From positions 1 to 64,000 of the forward strand of contig NZ_WUAF01000010.1 of the NCBI RefSeq assembly GCF_009800965.1: a stretch of 64,000 nucleotides of DNA, given 5' to 3'. This DNA comes from Cognatazoarcus halotolerans (lineage in GTDB: Bacteria; Pseudomonadota; Gammaproteobacteria; Burkholderiales; Rhodocyclaceae). Positions 1 to 8,744 of this stretch are shown here, in pieces. Every line of letters begins with the position of its first letter. Position 1 is the first letter of the stretch. The translations under genes and the position numbers were made by a program. The notes beneath the pieces were generated by a model that was given only the letters and a program-made list of their open reading frames with translations, was not told the origin of the DNA and did no database searches.

Positions 1-1
1 C

Positions 2-868
2 TGGGGCCAGATCAAGGTGCGCTTCGAGACGGGAGCAGCCGTGGTCCATATCTTTGTGATGACGCTCGGCTACTCGCGGCGCGCCTACGTCGAAGGTTTC
101 GAGCACGAGCGGCTCGCTTCTCTGCTGGCGGCCCACGAGCACGCCTTTGAGCATTTCGGCGGGCGCTGCGCCGAGCTGCTCTACGATCGCATGCGCACCG
201 TCATCCTGGGCACCGAGGCGGGCAAGGCACGCTGGAATCCCACCTTCGAGGCCTTCGCCAAGCACTGGGGGTTCGAGTCGCGGGTGTGCCGCGCCTATCG
301 CGCCCAGACCAAGGGCAAGGTCGAGTCCGGCGTCAAGTACGTGAAGGGCAACTTCGTCCCGGGGCGGGTGTTTCGCGATCTGGACGATTTCAATGAGCAG
401 TTGCGCCAATGGTCGCAGGACATCGCCGACGTACGCATTCATGGCACCACCCATCAGCGCCCCATTGAACGTTTCGCCCAGGAGGCTGCGGCGCTGGTGC
501 CATGTGCCGGCCAGGCGAGCTTCCTGCAAGCGATGGTGCGCGAGCGCGTGGTGGCCGAGGATTGGTTGATCAGCATCGACAGTAACCGCTACTCAGTCCC
601 TTGCCGGCTGATCGGCAAGACCGTGCAGGTGGTGCGCGCCGGTGGGCTGTGGCAGATCCGCCACCGCGGCGAACTGGTCGCCGAGCACGCCGTGCTGGCC
701 GGCCGCCACCAGTTGAGCATGCTGCCCGGACACGGCCCTGGCGCCGCGGCGCGCAATGCCCGACAACGTTATGCCCAGCTGAGCGAGCGAGCGCAAAGTG
801 CGCCCACAATGGCCGAGGTCGAGACCCGGGATCTGCAGATCTATGAACAGATGCTGGAGCTTGCCTGA
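2..868 (+). CDS. istA: IS21 transposase IstA, 5'-truncated by window edge
   Basis: This is the C-terminal part of the IS21 DDE transposase, which cuts and joins the element ends. The reading frame is open from base 2 (W-G-Q-I-K-V) and has no start in the window. An annotated GTG start at 17 would only be an internal codon. The first catalytic Asp normally lies just before this WG motif, so it falls off the edge. The second Asp is probably in LLYDRMRT and the Glu in KGKVESGVKYVKGNF, followed by the usual beta-barrel C-terminal domain. The stop codon overlaps the istB start (TGATG), the coupled arrangement usual for IS21. Confidence 0.92.
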   Translation, partial: WGQIKVRFETGAAVVHIFVMTLGYSRRAYVEGFEHERLASLLAAHEHAFEHFGGRCAELLYDRMRTVILGTEAGKARWNPTFEAFAKHWGFESRVCRAYRAQTKGKVESGVKYVKGNFVPGRVFRDLDDFNEQLRQWSQDIADVRIHGTTHQRPIERFAQEAAALVPCAGQASFLQAMVRERVVAEDWLISIDSNRYSVPCRLIGKTVQVVRAGGLWQIRHRGELVAEHAVLAGRHQLSMLPGHGPGAAARNARQRYAQLSERAQSAPTMAEVETRDLQIYEQMLELA

Positions 869-1644
869 TGAATCCCGCTCAACTGGAACGACTGTCCGAG
901 CATCTGACCAAGCTGCGCCTGTTCAAGAGCCGCGAACGGCTCGAAGCGCTGCTGCAGCAGGCCGCCGCCGACGATCTGGCCTACGCCGATTTCCTCGAAC
1001 GCGTCCTGGCCGAGGAAGTGGCCGCCAAGACCAGCAAGAACGTGGCCATGCGCACCGCCATGGCGCGCTTCCCCTTCGTCAAGCCGCTTGAGACCTTCGA
1101 CTTTGGCTACCAGCCTTCGATCGACAAGAAGCAGGTCCAGGCCCTGGCCAGTTGCCACTTCATCGAGCACGGCGAGAACGTCCTCGTGCTGGGCCCGCCC
1201 GGAGTGGGCAAGACCCATCTGGCGGTCGCGCTCGGCTTGAAAGCGATCGAAACCGGCTACCGGGTGTTCTTCACCACGGCGGCCAATCTGATCGTCACCT
1301 TGACCAAGGCGCATACCGAAGGTCGCCTCGATGAGAAGCTCAAGTTCTACACGACGCCGCGCCTGCTCATCATCGATGAGATCGGCTACCTGCCCATCGA
1401 CAGGCTGGGAGCCAATCTGTTCTTCCAACTGATCAGCCGGCGCTATGAACGCGGACCGATGATCCTGACCACCAACCAGAGCTTCGGCGCCTGGGGCGAA
1501 GTGTTCGGCGATCGGGTCATCGCCACGGCCATCCTCGATCGGCTGTTGCATCACGCCGTGACCATGAACATCCGCGGGAACTCGTATCGATTGAAAGAGA
1601 AGTTGAAGGCCGGTCTCGTTCGTCCCGAACAGACCGAAGCGTGA
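868..1644 (+). CDS. istB: IS21 helper ATPase IstB
   Basis: IstB is the AAA+ ATPase that assembles on target DNA and activates the IstA transposase. The 258-residue protein has a Walker A motif GPPGVGKT at residues 109-116 and a Walker B LLIIDEIGY with the acidic pair at 170-171. An N-terminal helical IstB domain precedes the ATPase core. The length is normal for the family. The start ATG overlaps the istA stop by one base. The gene appears intact, so the element could be mobile if its left end is also intact. Confidence 0.95.
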   Translation: MNPAQLERLSEHLTKLRLFKSRERLEALLQQAAADDLAYADFLERVLAEEVAAKTSKNVAMRTAMARFPFVKPLETFDFGYQPSIDKKQVQALASCHFIEHGENVLVLGPPGVGKTHLAVALGLKAIETGYRVFFTTAANLIVTLTKAHTEGRLDEKLKFYTTPRLLIIDEIGYLPIDRLGANLFFQLISRRYERGPMILTTNQSFGAWGEVFGDRVIATAILDRLLHHAVTMNIRGNSYRLKEKLKAGLVRPEQTEA

Positions 1645-1674
1645 ACGGGGTGGGGAAAATTCAATTCCCGTAGC

Positions 1675-1700
1675 TGGGGAAAATTGGGATCCCCTTGACA
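1675..1700 (-). repeat. Right terminal repeat of the IS21 element
   Basis: Read on the minus strand, this segment begins TGTCAAGGGGATCCCAATTT, a typical IS21-family terminus opening with TGT. The inner motif TGGGGAAAATT is repeated at 1651-1661, as in the multiple end repeats of this family. The first base outside the element is 1701, where the HsdM frame (E-V-W-V) breaks off. Confidence 0.8.
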
Positions 1701-2846
1701 CACCCACACCTCCTTGGTATTGCCCTTGTCCGTCTCCCCGCGGGTGAAGAACAGCACGTTGGTCTTCACGCCCTGGGCGTAGAAGATGCCGGTGGGCAGG
1801 CGCAGGATGGTGTGTAGGTTGCACTTGTCCATGAGATCGCGCCGGATGTCGGTGCCGATGTTGCTCTCGAAGAGCACGTTGTCGGGTAGCACCACCGCGG
1901 CACGCCCACCGGGTTTGAGCGCGCGGTAGATGTGTTGCAGGAAGGCGAACTGCTTGTTGCTCGTGATGTAGGTGAGATCGCCGCGGGTAGGCACGCCACC
2001 GCCCTTCTTTGTGCCGAAAGGTGGGTTGCTGAGGATGAGCGTTGCCGGCGGCAGTTGCTTGTGGTCGTCGCTCAGCGTGTCGCCGTAGGTCACGCCGCCT
2101 TCAATGCCGTGCAACAGCATGTTCATCAGTGCCAGGCGGTGCGTGTCTTGCACCAGCTCCATGCCGTGGAAGGTCTGATGCCGGTAGGCGCGCTGCGCTT
2201 CATCGCTGAGACTATCGAAGTCGTTGTGCTCGCGGAGATAGTTGTTGGCGGCGATGAGAAAGCCGCAGGTGCCAGCGGCCGGATCCTGAATCACATCGCC
2301 CAACTGCGGCTTCATCACGCTGACGATGCTGTCGATCAGATGGCGAGGGGTGAAGTACTGGCCGGCACCGCTCTTTTTCTCGCCGGCGTTGCGTTCCAGC
2401 AAGTCTTCGTACAAGTCGCCCAGGTCGTCGCGATCAACGCTGTACCAGTCGAGGCTGTCGATGTCGGTCACCAGCTTGCTCAGGGTGGCTGGCTTGGTGA
2501 TGAAGGTGTTGGCGTTGGCGTAGATCTCCTGCACCGCGTCGCGGCCGTGCAAACCGTAGTCCAGCAGCATTTCTTTGTATATATCGAGGCGATCAGGCGC
2601 CGAGGCGTTGAGCAGATCGTCCCAGCGGATACCGGGTTGCTCGATCTTTGGCGCGCCTTTGGTTTTCTCGACAGCTTTCCATACCTTGAGGCGGTCTTCC
2701 TGCCCGGTTTCTTTCATCATCTTGAGAAACAGCAGGTAGGTCAGTTCGCTGAGGTACTGGTGGTAGGTGACACCATCGTCGCGAAGGACGTGGCAGAGCG
2801 ACCAGAGTTTTGCACCAATATCGAGTGCGGCGGTGTGGTTGGTCAT
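1701..2846 (-). pseudogene. hsdM: Type I restriction-modification methyltransferase HsdM, 3' end removed by IS21
   Basis: HsdM is the N6-adenine methyltransferase subunit of a type I system. The first 382 residues are present: an N-terminal HsdM helical domain, SAM-binding motif I DPAAGTCGF at 188-196 and catalytic motif IV NPPFG at 274-278. At GNTKEVWV the frame runs into the IS21 end and would add a chimeric tail of 49 codons. The normal protein continues for roughly 100 or more residues that contact HsdS and DNA, so function is probably lost. The missing 3' part and hsdS would lie to the left of the element. hsdR starts 17 bases upstream in the same operon. Confidence 0.88.
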
Positions 2847-2863
2847 GAGATCAGGGTTTAGCG

Positions 2864-5800
2864 TTAAGCAGATTTAGGTTGAGAAGCCCACAGCGCATCG
2901 TTAAATGCGGCCAGCACGGGCTGGAGTTGGCCGTTGAATATCTTGTCGAGTCGATTGAAACCGCCACCTTCGCGTTTGAAGATGAGGTCTGGATCATCCA
3001 GTGCCTCGCGATCTACCAACACATTGGCTTTGGTCTGCGCAGCAATTCGCTTTAGCCAGTCGCGCTGAGGAGTGGTCCAGGAAGTGCCTGCGGGTGGATT
3101 CGCCAGCAGGTGTTGAAGTGCGTGGTCTACGCGTTCGCTGTATGGCAATAGAGGATCGCCGATGGCAGCCTGGCGGATGTAGCCGACGATGCGGGCGGCG
3201 ATATCCTGGTTGGTGAGTTCGCGCCACGCGGTGGCCAGGTTGGTTTCGGTATAGCCCGCTGCGTCTAGGGCAAGCACCAACTCGCGCAACTGAGCGCGGG
3301 TAAGGTCGCGCGGGCGCGTGAGCACGGTCAATAGCGCGGGAATGTCGTTACCGTGGCTCTTGAGGTAGTCGCCGAACTCGCGCAGGTAGTCCTCGGGCTT
3401 GTGTGCCGTGCCGTAACCGCGCTCGATGCGCTCGAAGCGGTCTGGATGATCAGAAACATACAATGTGTGGGGCGTGCCATCGGATTTGCGATCGAGCAAC
3501 TCTCCGAGGCCGGGGTTCTGAATGAACCAGTTCGCGACGTCGGTCAGTGGCATGGCTTTGAGCGCTTGGATGAAGGCGTCGGGAGACATACCGGCCTTGA
3601 CCTCAAAAGCCTCGACGTTCTCCGCTGAGAGGTGTCGTTTCTTGCGTTGCAGCTTGGCGAGGAATTGATCGCGCGCGAGGGCTGTTGCGGACTCGTCTTT
3701 GAGCGAGGCGAGTTCCTCGGCCAGTTGAGTGAAGCCAATCTTGGGATTGACCACCACCGGTTGCATAGCGGTCATGTCGCCGACGGCCTCGAAGATGCGC
3801 ACAGCGTCGAAGACACGGAATGATTCCTTTACTTCCGCCCCGTTGAAATCACACAAGCGTGTGGCGCGGCCGAGCATCTGGTCGAAGAGGATGCGGCTAT
3901 TGACCTGACGCAGGAAGACGAGGTTGCAGATCTCAGGCACGTCCACACCGGTGGTGAGCAGGTCCACGGTAACGGCGACGTTGGGCTGGCGTTCGTTCTT
4001 GTAGCGCCGGATCAGATGCAATGGCTTGTCCGCGGCGCCGGTGATCTTGATGACTGCGTCGTCCTCAACACTGCCGTATTGCGTTGCAAAGGCTTTCTTG
4101 AGCAGATCGACGACCATGTCGGCGTGGCTGTCGCTGACGCAAAAGATGAGTGTCTTGCGCCGTGACGCCGGGTCCAGCTCTTGAGCAAGGTAATCGCAGA
4201 TTACTTCGTTGAAGGCACGGGTGATGACCTTGCGGTTGAAATCGTCGACCTTGAGCTTGATCTCGTCAGGCGCCTTGAATAGCTCGACCTCTTGGCGGTT
4301 GGTGTCATACACCTTGACCTCTTCGCCGACTCGCCAGGTCATGCCATGAGTGGAGAGCTCGGTGTGGATTTGCACCGCCGGTTCGAAATCGACCAGATAC
4401 CCGTCAATCACCGCTTCGCGATAGGTGTAGGTGAAAGCAGGAGGGCCGAAAATCTGCGTGGTGTGCAGTGCAGGCGTGGCGGTGAGCCCGATCTTGACCG
4501 CATCAAAGTAGTCGAGGATGCGCCGGTATTTGGAAATGTAGTCGTCGTAGCCGCGGAAACTCAGCTCGGTATCTGACAACTCGCGGTCGAGCAGATAGCC
4601 GCGGTGGCATTCATCGACCACGATGCAATCATATTGATCGATTGGCGGCGGCAAGACATCGTCGGCGGTGTAGAGGACACGTTGCACCATGCCCTGGACG
4701 GTCGCAATGTGAACGGCCGTATCTTCGTCGGGCTGCTGATGCTCCAGCTCCTTGATGCCGAAGATGTCGGCGAAAGTCTGGAGCTTTTCCATTCGCGTGT
4801 CTTTGAACGCGTTGGCGGCTTGCTCGCCAAGGGCCGAGCGGTCCACCAGGAAGAGGATGCGTCGAAAGCGTTTCGCCTTCAGTAATCGGTAAATTAAGGC
4901 GATGCAGGTTTTTGTTTTGCCGGTGCCGGTTGCCATGGCTAGAAGAATGGCGAGCTGACCGCTACCGATGGCACCTTCAACGGCCCGAATGGCTTGCTCT
5001 TGGTACGGACGCAAGGGGAAACCATAGTCGCAAGGTGTAGCGTCCAGTTCGGCGTGGGCTTGGTCGATCTCCTGCTGAAGGAGCCCCTTGAGACCCTCTG
5101 GGGTGTACCAGCCGTCGAGCGTGTGACTCAGATTTTCGGGGCGGCGTAGATCGCAGAACCAAACGCCGCTTTGGTGGGACAGCTGGCGAAGGTAAGGACG
5201 CCCGTTCGACGAAAATGCGAAAGGCACTCTAAACGCGCCTTCGGCGCCGTAGTTTGATGCTGGCAGCTCAGTTTCAGCCGAAGCCTTGAACCCCCGGCTG
5301 TAACGCTTGGCTTGTTGCAATGCGCCAGAGACGTCGAGGTTCTTTCGCTTGGCCTCAATGACCGCGACGGGCTGCATGCCGATAAACAATACGTAGTCTG
5401 CCGGCCCCGTTTCCGTCGGCCATTCAGCGATGGCAAGGTTCTGGCCTCGCTGAGGTCTGGCGCCATTGGAAAAACTCAGATTGCGAGAGTCGACGGTCCA
5501 ACCAGCCGCAGTGAGCTGTTCGTCAATGATCTTGCGAGTATCTGATTCGCTCAGTTTGAGGGTTGCCGCAGCGTTATTGGCCGCTTCAACCAGCTGGGCA
5601 ACGGCTTGTGACGGCTGGGACGCGGCTTGTGCTTGTGTCGCTTCAAGCCGCTGTGCCAACTCGTACTTTGCCGTTTCTGCCTCTGCGGCCATTGACTCCC
5701 AGAATGCTCGCTCTTCTTCAGTCTGCTGTGCGTGTGCCTGAATTGCTTCAAGCGCTTGAGTCGCGTTTTGGTGGGCAGCTCGAAAGGCTTGGAGCTCTTG

Positions 5801-6274
5801 CTGCAAGGCGTCCAACTCCGCCTTGAGTTCGGCGTTTTCGTCGATTGGCGGTGCAGGCGGCACGAAGGGCCCAGACTTAAACGCCGGGTCTTTAAAAGTG
5901 CGGTGGAACCAAACGCCTAGTTGCCAAGCCAAGCGCATTGCCATCAAGGCCGTGCGGTGGTCTCCCGCGAGATTGTGGTTCGCGTCGTTTCCGGCCTTGC
6001 GAATTTCGTGGAAGAGTCCGCCGACCTCTCGTGGCAGGATGCCGTGGTCTTGCAGCCGGCGCAGCAAGTCGACCTGTCTTTCGTCCGCCGATGTGAATAC
6101 GCCGACGCGGGATGCTGCTGATTGCGCCAAGCCTTCAGCCAGTTGACGAAGTTTAAGTAGGCAGGTGTTCGGGTCATCGGCAAAGTAGCGCTCAGCAAGC
6201 ATTCCCAAGCGTTCAAGCTGCTCGTCGTGCGCTTGAAGTTGCGAAAAGTTGCTTTGTTGGCGAGCACGGTTCAT
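2864..6274 (-). CDS. hsdR: Type I restriction endonuclease subunit HsdR with N-terminal DUF4145-like domain
   Basis: HsdR is the translocase and nuclease subunit of a type I restriction system. The 1136-residue protein has a DUF4145-like helical N-terminus (about 15-125) and a Gln/Glu/Ala-rich coiled coil (about 148-220). The nuclease core has D293 and EAK at 307-309. The SF2 motor has Walker A ATGTGKT at about 448-454, DECH at 554-557 and TAT at 598-600. The C-terminus resembles the EcoEI-type HsdR domain. The frame is intact although the downstream hsdM is broken. HsdR needs M and S subunits to recognise DNA, so alone it should be idle. fic ends 9 bases upstream. Confidence 0.93.
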   Translation of the reverse strand: MNRARQQSNFSQLQAHDEQLERLGMLAERYFADDPNTCLLKLRQLAEGLAQSAASRVGVFTSADERQVDLLRRLQDHGILPREVGGLFHEIRKAGNDANHNLAGDHRTALMAMRLAWQLGVWFHRTFKDPAFKSGPFVPPAPPIDENAELKAELDALQQELQAFRAAHQNATQALEAIQAHAQQTEEERAFWESMAAEAETAKYELAQRLEATQAQAASQPSQAVAQLVEAANNAAATLKLSESDTRKIIDEQLTAAGWTVDSRNLSFSNGARPQRGQNLAIAEWPTETGPADYVLFIGMQPVAVIEAKRKNLDVSGALQQAKRYSRGFKASAETELPASNYGAEGAFRVPFAFSSNGRPYLRQLSHQSGVWFCDLRRPENLSHTLDGWYTPEGLKGLLQQEIDQAHAELDATPCDYGFPLRPYQEQAIRAVEGAIGSGQLAILLAMATGTGKTKTCIALIYRLLKAKRFRRILFLVDRSALGEQAANAFKDTRMEKLQTFADIFGIKELEHQQPDEDTAVHIATVQGMVQRVLYTADDVLPPPIDQYDCIVVDECHRGYLLDRELSDTELSFRGYDDYISKYRRILDYFDAVKIGLTATPALHTTQIFGPPAFTYTYREAVIDGYLVDFEPAVQIHTELSTHGMTWRVGEEVKVYDTNRQEVELFKAPDEIKLKVDDFNRKVITRAFNEVICDYLAQELDPASRRKTLIFCVSDSHADMVVDLLKKAFATQYGSVEDDAVIKITGAADKPLHLIRRYKNERQPNVAVTVDLLTTGVDVPEICNLVFLRQVNSRILFDQMLGRATRLCDFNGAEVKESFRVFDAVRIFEAVGDMTAMQPVVVNPKIGFTQLAEELASLKDESATALARDQFLAKLQRKKRHLSAENVEAFEVKAGMSPDAFIQALKAMPLTDVANWFIQNPGLGELLDRKSDGTPHTLYVSDHPDRFERIERGYGTAHKPEDYLREFGDYLKSHGNDIPALLTVLTRPRDLTRAQLRELVLALDAAGYTETNLATAWRELTNQDIAARIVGYIRQAAIGDPLLPYSERVDHALQHLLANPPAGTSWTTPQRDWLKRIAAQTKANVLVDREALDDPDLIFKREGGGFNRLDKIFNGQLQPVLAAFNDALWASQPKSA

Positions 6275-6283
6275 GGCGCTTCC

Positions 6284-7342
6284 TTATCGCAGCTCGTACC
6301 AGACGCCTCTGCCCGCACCATGTTGCGCAAGATGTCCTTGTTCAACCAGCGCACGAAAATGCTGCTTGAGCGTGTTGCGATTTCCATCGGTGAGGCGGAT
6401 TGCGTCGCCCATGGTGATGCGGCCGTGTTCTCGGGCGAACTCAACGATTTGAAGTGAAAGCTCGGGAAGTGACGCCAATACGAGCTTTTCACGCTCGACC
6501 TTTCGGTTTAGCCGACGCACTTGTTCGGCCAGGGCGCGCAGGAAGAAAACCAACCAGGGTTGCCAATTCGGTGCGTCGCTGCGAATCGTGCCTTGAGTTT
6601 GCCGTAGCGCCAGGTAGTAAGCCTCTTTGCTCTGCTCGATGACGCTCTCGAGCGAGCTGTACGGGACATAGGCGTATCCCGCCTGCAGCAGCAAAAGCGT
6701 GGTGAGTACCCTGCTCAAGCGGCCATTGCCGTCCTGAAACGGGTGAATCTCCAGGAAGACGACAACCCAGATGCCGATCAATAGCAGGGGGTGAAGACGT
6801 GTGGCTGCGCGCGCCTCATTGAACCAGTCGATCAATTCCGTCATGAGTGCCGGCGTATCGAATGGCGTTGCAGTGGCGAAAACGACGCCCAGCTGAGTGC
6901 CGTCCTCGTCAAAAGCCACCACGCTGTTGGTGGAAGTCTTGTAGTTGCCCCGATGCCAGGCATCCTTTTCGCTATAGGTGAGCAGGTCGCGGTGCAGCTG
7001 CTTGATGTGGTTCTCGGTCAGTGGGATGTCCTGCCAGGACGAGAACGCCAGTTCCATGACTTCTGCGTAGCCGGCGACTTCCTGTTCGTCGCGGGTTGCG
7101 AATGACTTGATCTGCAGATTGGAGAGCAGGCGCTCGACGTCGCGATCGGACAGTCGGCTACCCTCAATACGGGTCGAAGAGCCGATACTCTCGATTGTGG
7201 CGACTCGGCGCAATGCTGAAAGACGATCTGGTGCCAGCGTGCCAAGGGCACGCCAAGCGCCTTTGAACTCATCGATACCGGCGATGAGGCTCAGGATTTC
7301 GGGTGTTATCTGAACGGCATTGGAGCGGATCATGGGCACCAA
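6284..7342 (-). CDS. Fic-domain AMP-transferase with C-terminal winged helix
   Basis: Fic proteins transfer AMP or other phosphate-containing groups to target proteins. The 352-residue protein has the complete active-site motif HPFQDGNGR at residues 200-208. Its N-terminal inhibitory helix matches the (S/T)xxxE(G/N) pattern (S-T-R-I-E-G, 56-61), which makes it a class II, self-inhibited Fic. The last 70 residues look like a winged helix (GRITMGDAIRLTDGNRNTLK). A second possible start (MIRSN) lies three codons downstream. It is the first gene of the fic-hsdR-hsdM operon, 9 bases before hsdR, which suggests a role tied to the restriction system. The target is unknown. Confidence 0.88.
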   Translation of the reverse strand: MVPMIRSNAVQITPEILSLIAGIDEFKGAWRALGTLAPDRLSALRRVATIESIGSSTRIEGSRLSDRDVERLLSNLQIKSFATRDEQEVAGYAEVMELAFSSWQDIPLTENHIKQLHRDLLTYSEKDAWHRGNYKTSTNSVVAFDEDGTQLGVVFATATPFDTPALMTELIDWFNEARAATRLHPLLLIGIWVVVFLEIHPFQDGNGRLSRVLTTLLLLQAGYAYVPYSSLESVIEQSKEAYYLALRQTQGTIRSDAPNWQPWLVFFLRALAEQVRRLNRKVEREKLVLASLPELSLQIVEFAREHGRITMGDAIRLTDGNRNTLKQHFRALVEQGHLAQHGAGRGVWYELR

Positions 7343-7634
7343 TACTACATCCGTTTACACCCATTTAAGTAGAGTACAAAATCACGCCGCCTCTCAAGGG
7401 CATCTTCGTGCGCGTGCTTCGTCCATTCGAGATGCTATCGCTGACCTTCCGGGCCAAGAGGCCGTAGGGCTGCCTCTCATTGCAAGTTGGTGCATGAGCG
7501 GTCGGTGATCAACTCATTGCTGGTCCCAAGCATTGCTCGGCGAACGGCGGCAACGTCCGAATTACCGCTCTCCACGGAAGCTTTAGCGATCGTCGTGACG
7601 CGGAGGGTTTCTCGCGCAAGTGATTCGTTACCGT
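7343..7634. other. Intergenic stretch between fic and the hemerythrin gene
   Basis: About 290 bases without a supported gene. It must hold the promoter of the minus-strand fic-hsdR-hsdM operon. On the minus strand, a frame of about 50 codons (about 7485-7640, containing E-S-L-A-R-E-T-L-R-V-T-T) reads like protein but has no start of its own and no recognisable family. It may be the remnant of a gene. Confidence 0.4.
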
Positions 7635-8180
7635 TCAGTTTGCTTGAATCTGAACCCCTCTCCGTCCCGCCATATTCTTCCCCAGCCGCGCCCGTGTTTC
7701 CTCATCCAGCAACACCGCCGCCGGCGCGAACGCATTCGATTCCTCGAACCGGATGTGATCGCGATAGAGGCTGCAGAAGGCGGTGACGGTTTCTGCGTTG
7801 AGCGTGTCCGCGCTTCCCGCTTGGATGGCCTCGAGATCGCTCCGCAGTGTGGCCCAGGCGGCGAACATGCGGCGGTGTTCGTCGAGCAGGCGGGCGATGG
7901 CGGTTTCGAGGTCGGCCCGCTGCTCATTGGGCACCGCGGCCAGCAGGGCGGGGAAGAGGTCGCGCTCTTCGTCTTCGTGGTGGTGGACCGCGGCGGTGTT
8001 GAAGTAGCGCAGGATGTTGGCTGCGGCGGTGCGGGCGTCGGGGTCGCAGCCATGTGCCTCGAGATGGGGTAGCAGGCGCTCCAGGGTGGACAGCCGGTCG
8101 TGGATGCGTTCGTGGCAGGCGGCGAGGAGTTCGAGCGGCTCGTCGAAGCCGGCGGCGGGTTTGAGCAGTGAGCGAGGCAT
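7635..8180 (-). CDS. Hemerythrin (HHE) domain protein
   Basis: This is a cytoplasmic four-helix-bundle protein predicted to bind a di-iron centre. In bacteria such proteins bind O2 or NO or help repair iron centres. The 181 residues contain the expected ligands: CHERIH near 22-27, HHHEDEERDLFP near 66, LDEH near 101 and RDHIRFEE near 142. The start ATG at 8180 lies eight bases after the SirB2 stop, so the two genes form a minus-strand pair. The C-terminal tail is polar and unremarkable. Its place beside a Dnr-like regulator and the nos genes suggests nitrosative-stress defence, but this is inference. Confidence 0.82.
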   Translation of the reverse strand: MPRSLLKPAAGFDEPLELLAACHERIHDRLSTLERLLPHLEAHGCDPDARTAAANILRYFNTAAVHHHEDEERDLFPALLAAVPNEQRADLETAIARLLDEHRRMFAAWATLRSDLEAIQAGSADTLNAETVTAFCSLYRDHIRFEESNAFAPAAVLLDEETRARLGKNMAGRRGVQIQAN

Positions 8181-8188
8181 GACTGGGT

Positions 8189-8584
8189 TCAGGCGCCGAG
8201 TGTCGTGAAGAAGCCGGCGGGGTCTTTGCTGAGCGCCACCGAGACGATATAGGCGAAGGTGAGCAAGGCGAGCACGAATGCGGTGCTGCGCACACCCTTG
8301 CTGCGGCCGCGCTTGAGGGCGACGGTGCCCAGGCCGATGTAGACCAGCAGTCCGACGATCTTGGCGATGAGCCACGGCATGGCGAGCGCCGAGGCGCCGA
8401 GCATGACCACCATGGCGACGGCGCTGGCGAGCAGCGCGGTGTCGATGATGTGCGGTAGCACGCGTACCAGCTTGCGCTTGAGCAGTGGCGAGCCGGTGAG
8501 CATCATGATGCCTCGGGCCAGAAAGCCGCTTCCGCTGAGGACGATGCAAAGGAGGTGGATGTGTTTGAGTGCGGTATAGCCCAT
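8189..8584 (-). CDS. SirB2-family small membrane protein
   Basis: The 131-residue protein matches the SirB/SirB2 family by length, by its opening MGYTALKHIHLLCIVLSGSG and by four hydrophobic segments. It starts with a conserved K-H-I-H near the N-terminus and has PHIIDTALLASA in the middle. The start at 8584 is chosen over longer readings because the upstream codons look non-coding and the family begins with a short lead into the first membrane helix. The biochemical function of the family is not established. It is co-transcribed with the hemerythrin gene and divergent from the Crp-type regulator. Confidence 0.75.
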   Translation of the reverse strand: MGYTALKHIHLLCIVLSGSGFLARGIMMLTGSPLLKRKLVRVLPHIIDTALLASAVAMVVMLGASALAMPWLIAKIVGLLVYIGLGTVALKRGRSKGVRSTAFVLALLTFAYIVSVALSKDPAGFFTTLGA

Positions 8585-8744
8585 TGCTGCGTTCTTGCCT
8601 GCGAGGTTGAAAACCGGATCTGCGGCAATCGACAATGGATTCCGCAAATCATTCGTGGCAGCATCGCTGCTTGCCCTAACTTCGTGAAGGATACGGCAGG
8701 TTGCGAGTCGTTTGCCGATCGTGCCAGCCGCAACAGGAATTGCA

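Larger units (their letters stand above)
1..1700 (+). mobile_element. IS21-family insertion sequence, right part (left end outside window)
   Basis: Two adjacent genes, istA (5' end cut off) and istB, are followed by a typical IS21-type end. TGGGGAAAATT occurs twice (1651-1661 and 1675-1685), and the element closes with a terminal repeat that reads TGTCAAGGGGATCCC on the minus strand, ending at about base 1700. From 1701 the sequence is hsdM coding sequence on the minus strand, so the boundary is sharp and the element sits inside hsdM. The left end and any target duplication lie outside the window. Confidence 0.9.

Noticed and set aside
1551-1700. C-terminal 49 codons of the open HsdM frame
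   Set aside because: They are IS21 sequence read in the hsdM frame, not a real HsdM C-terminus.
8585-8744. Search for an FNR box between sirB2 and the Crp-type regulator
   Set aside because: Only degenerate halves were seen; no TTGAT-N4-ATCAA-like dyad.
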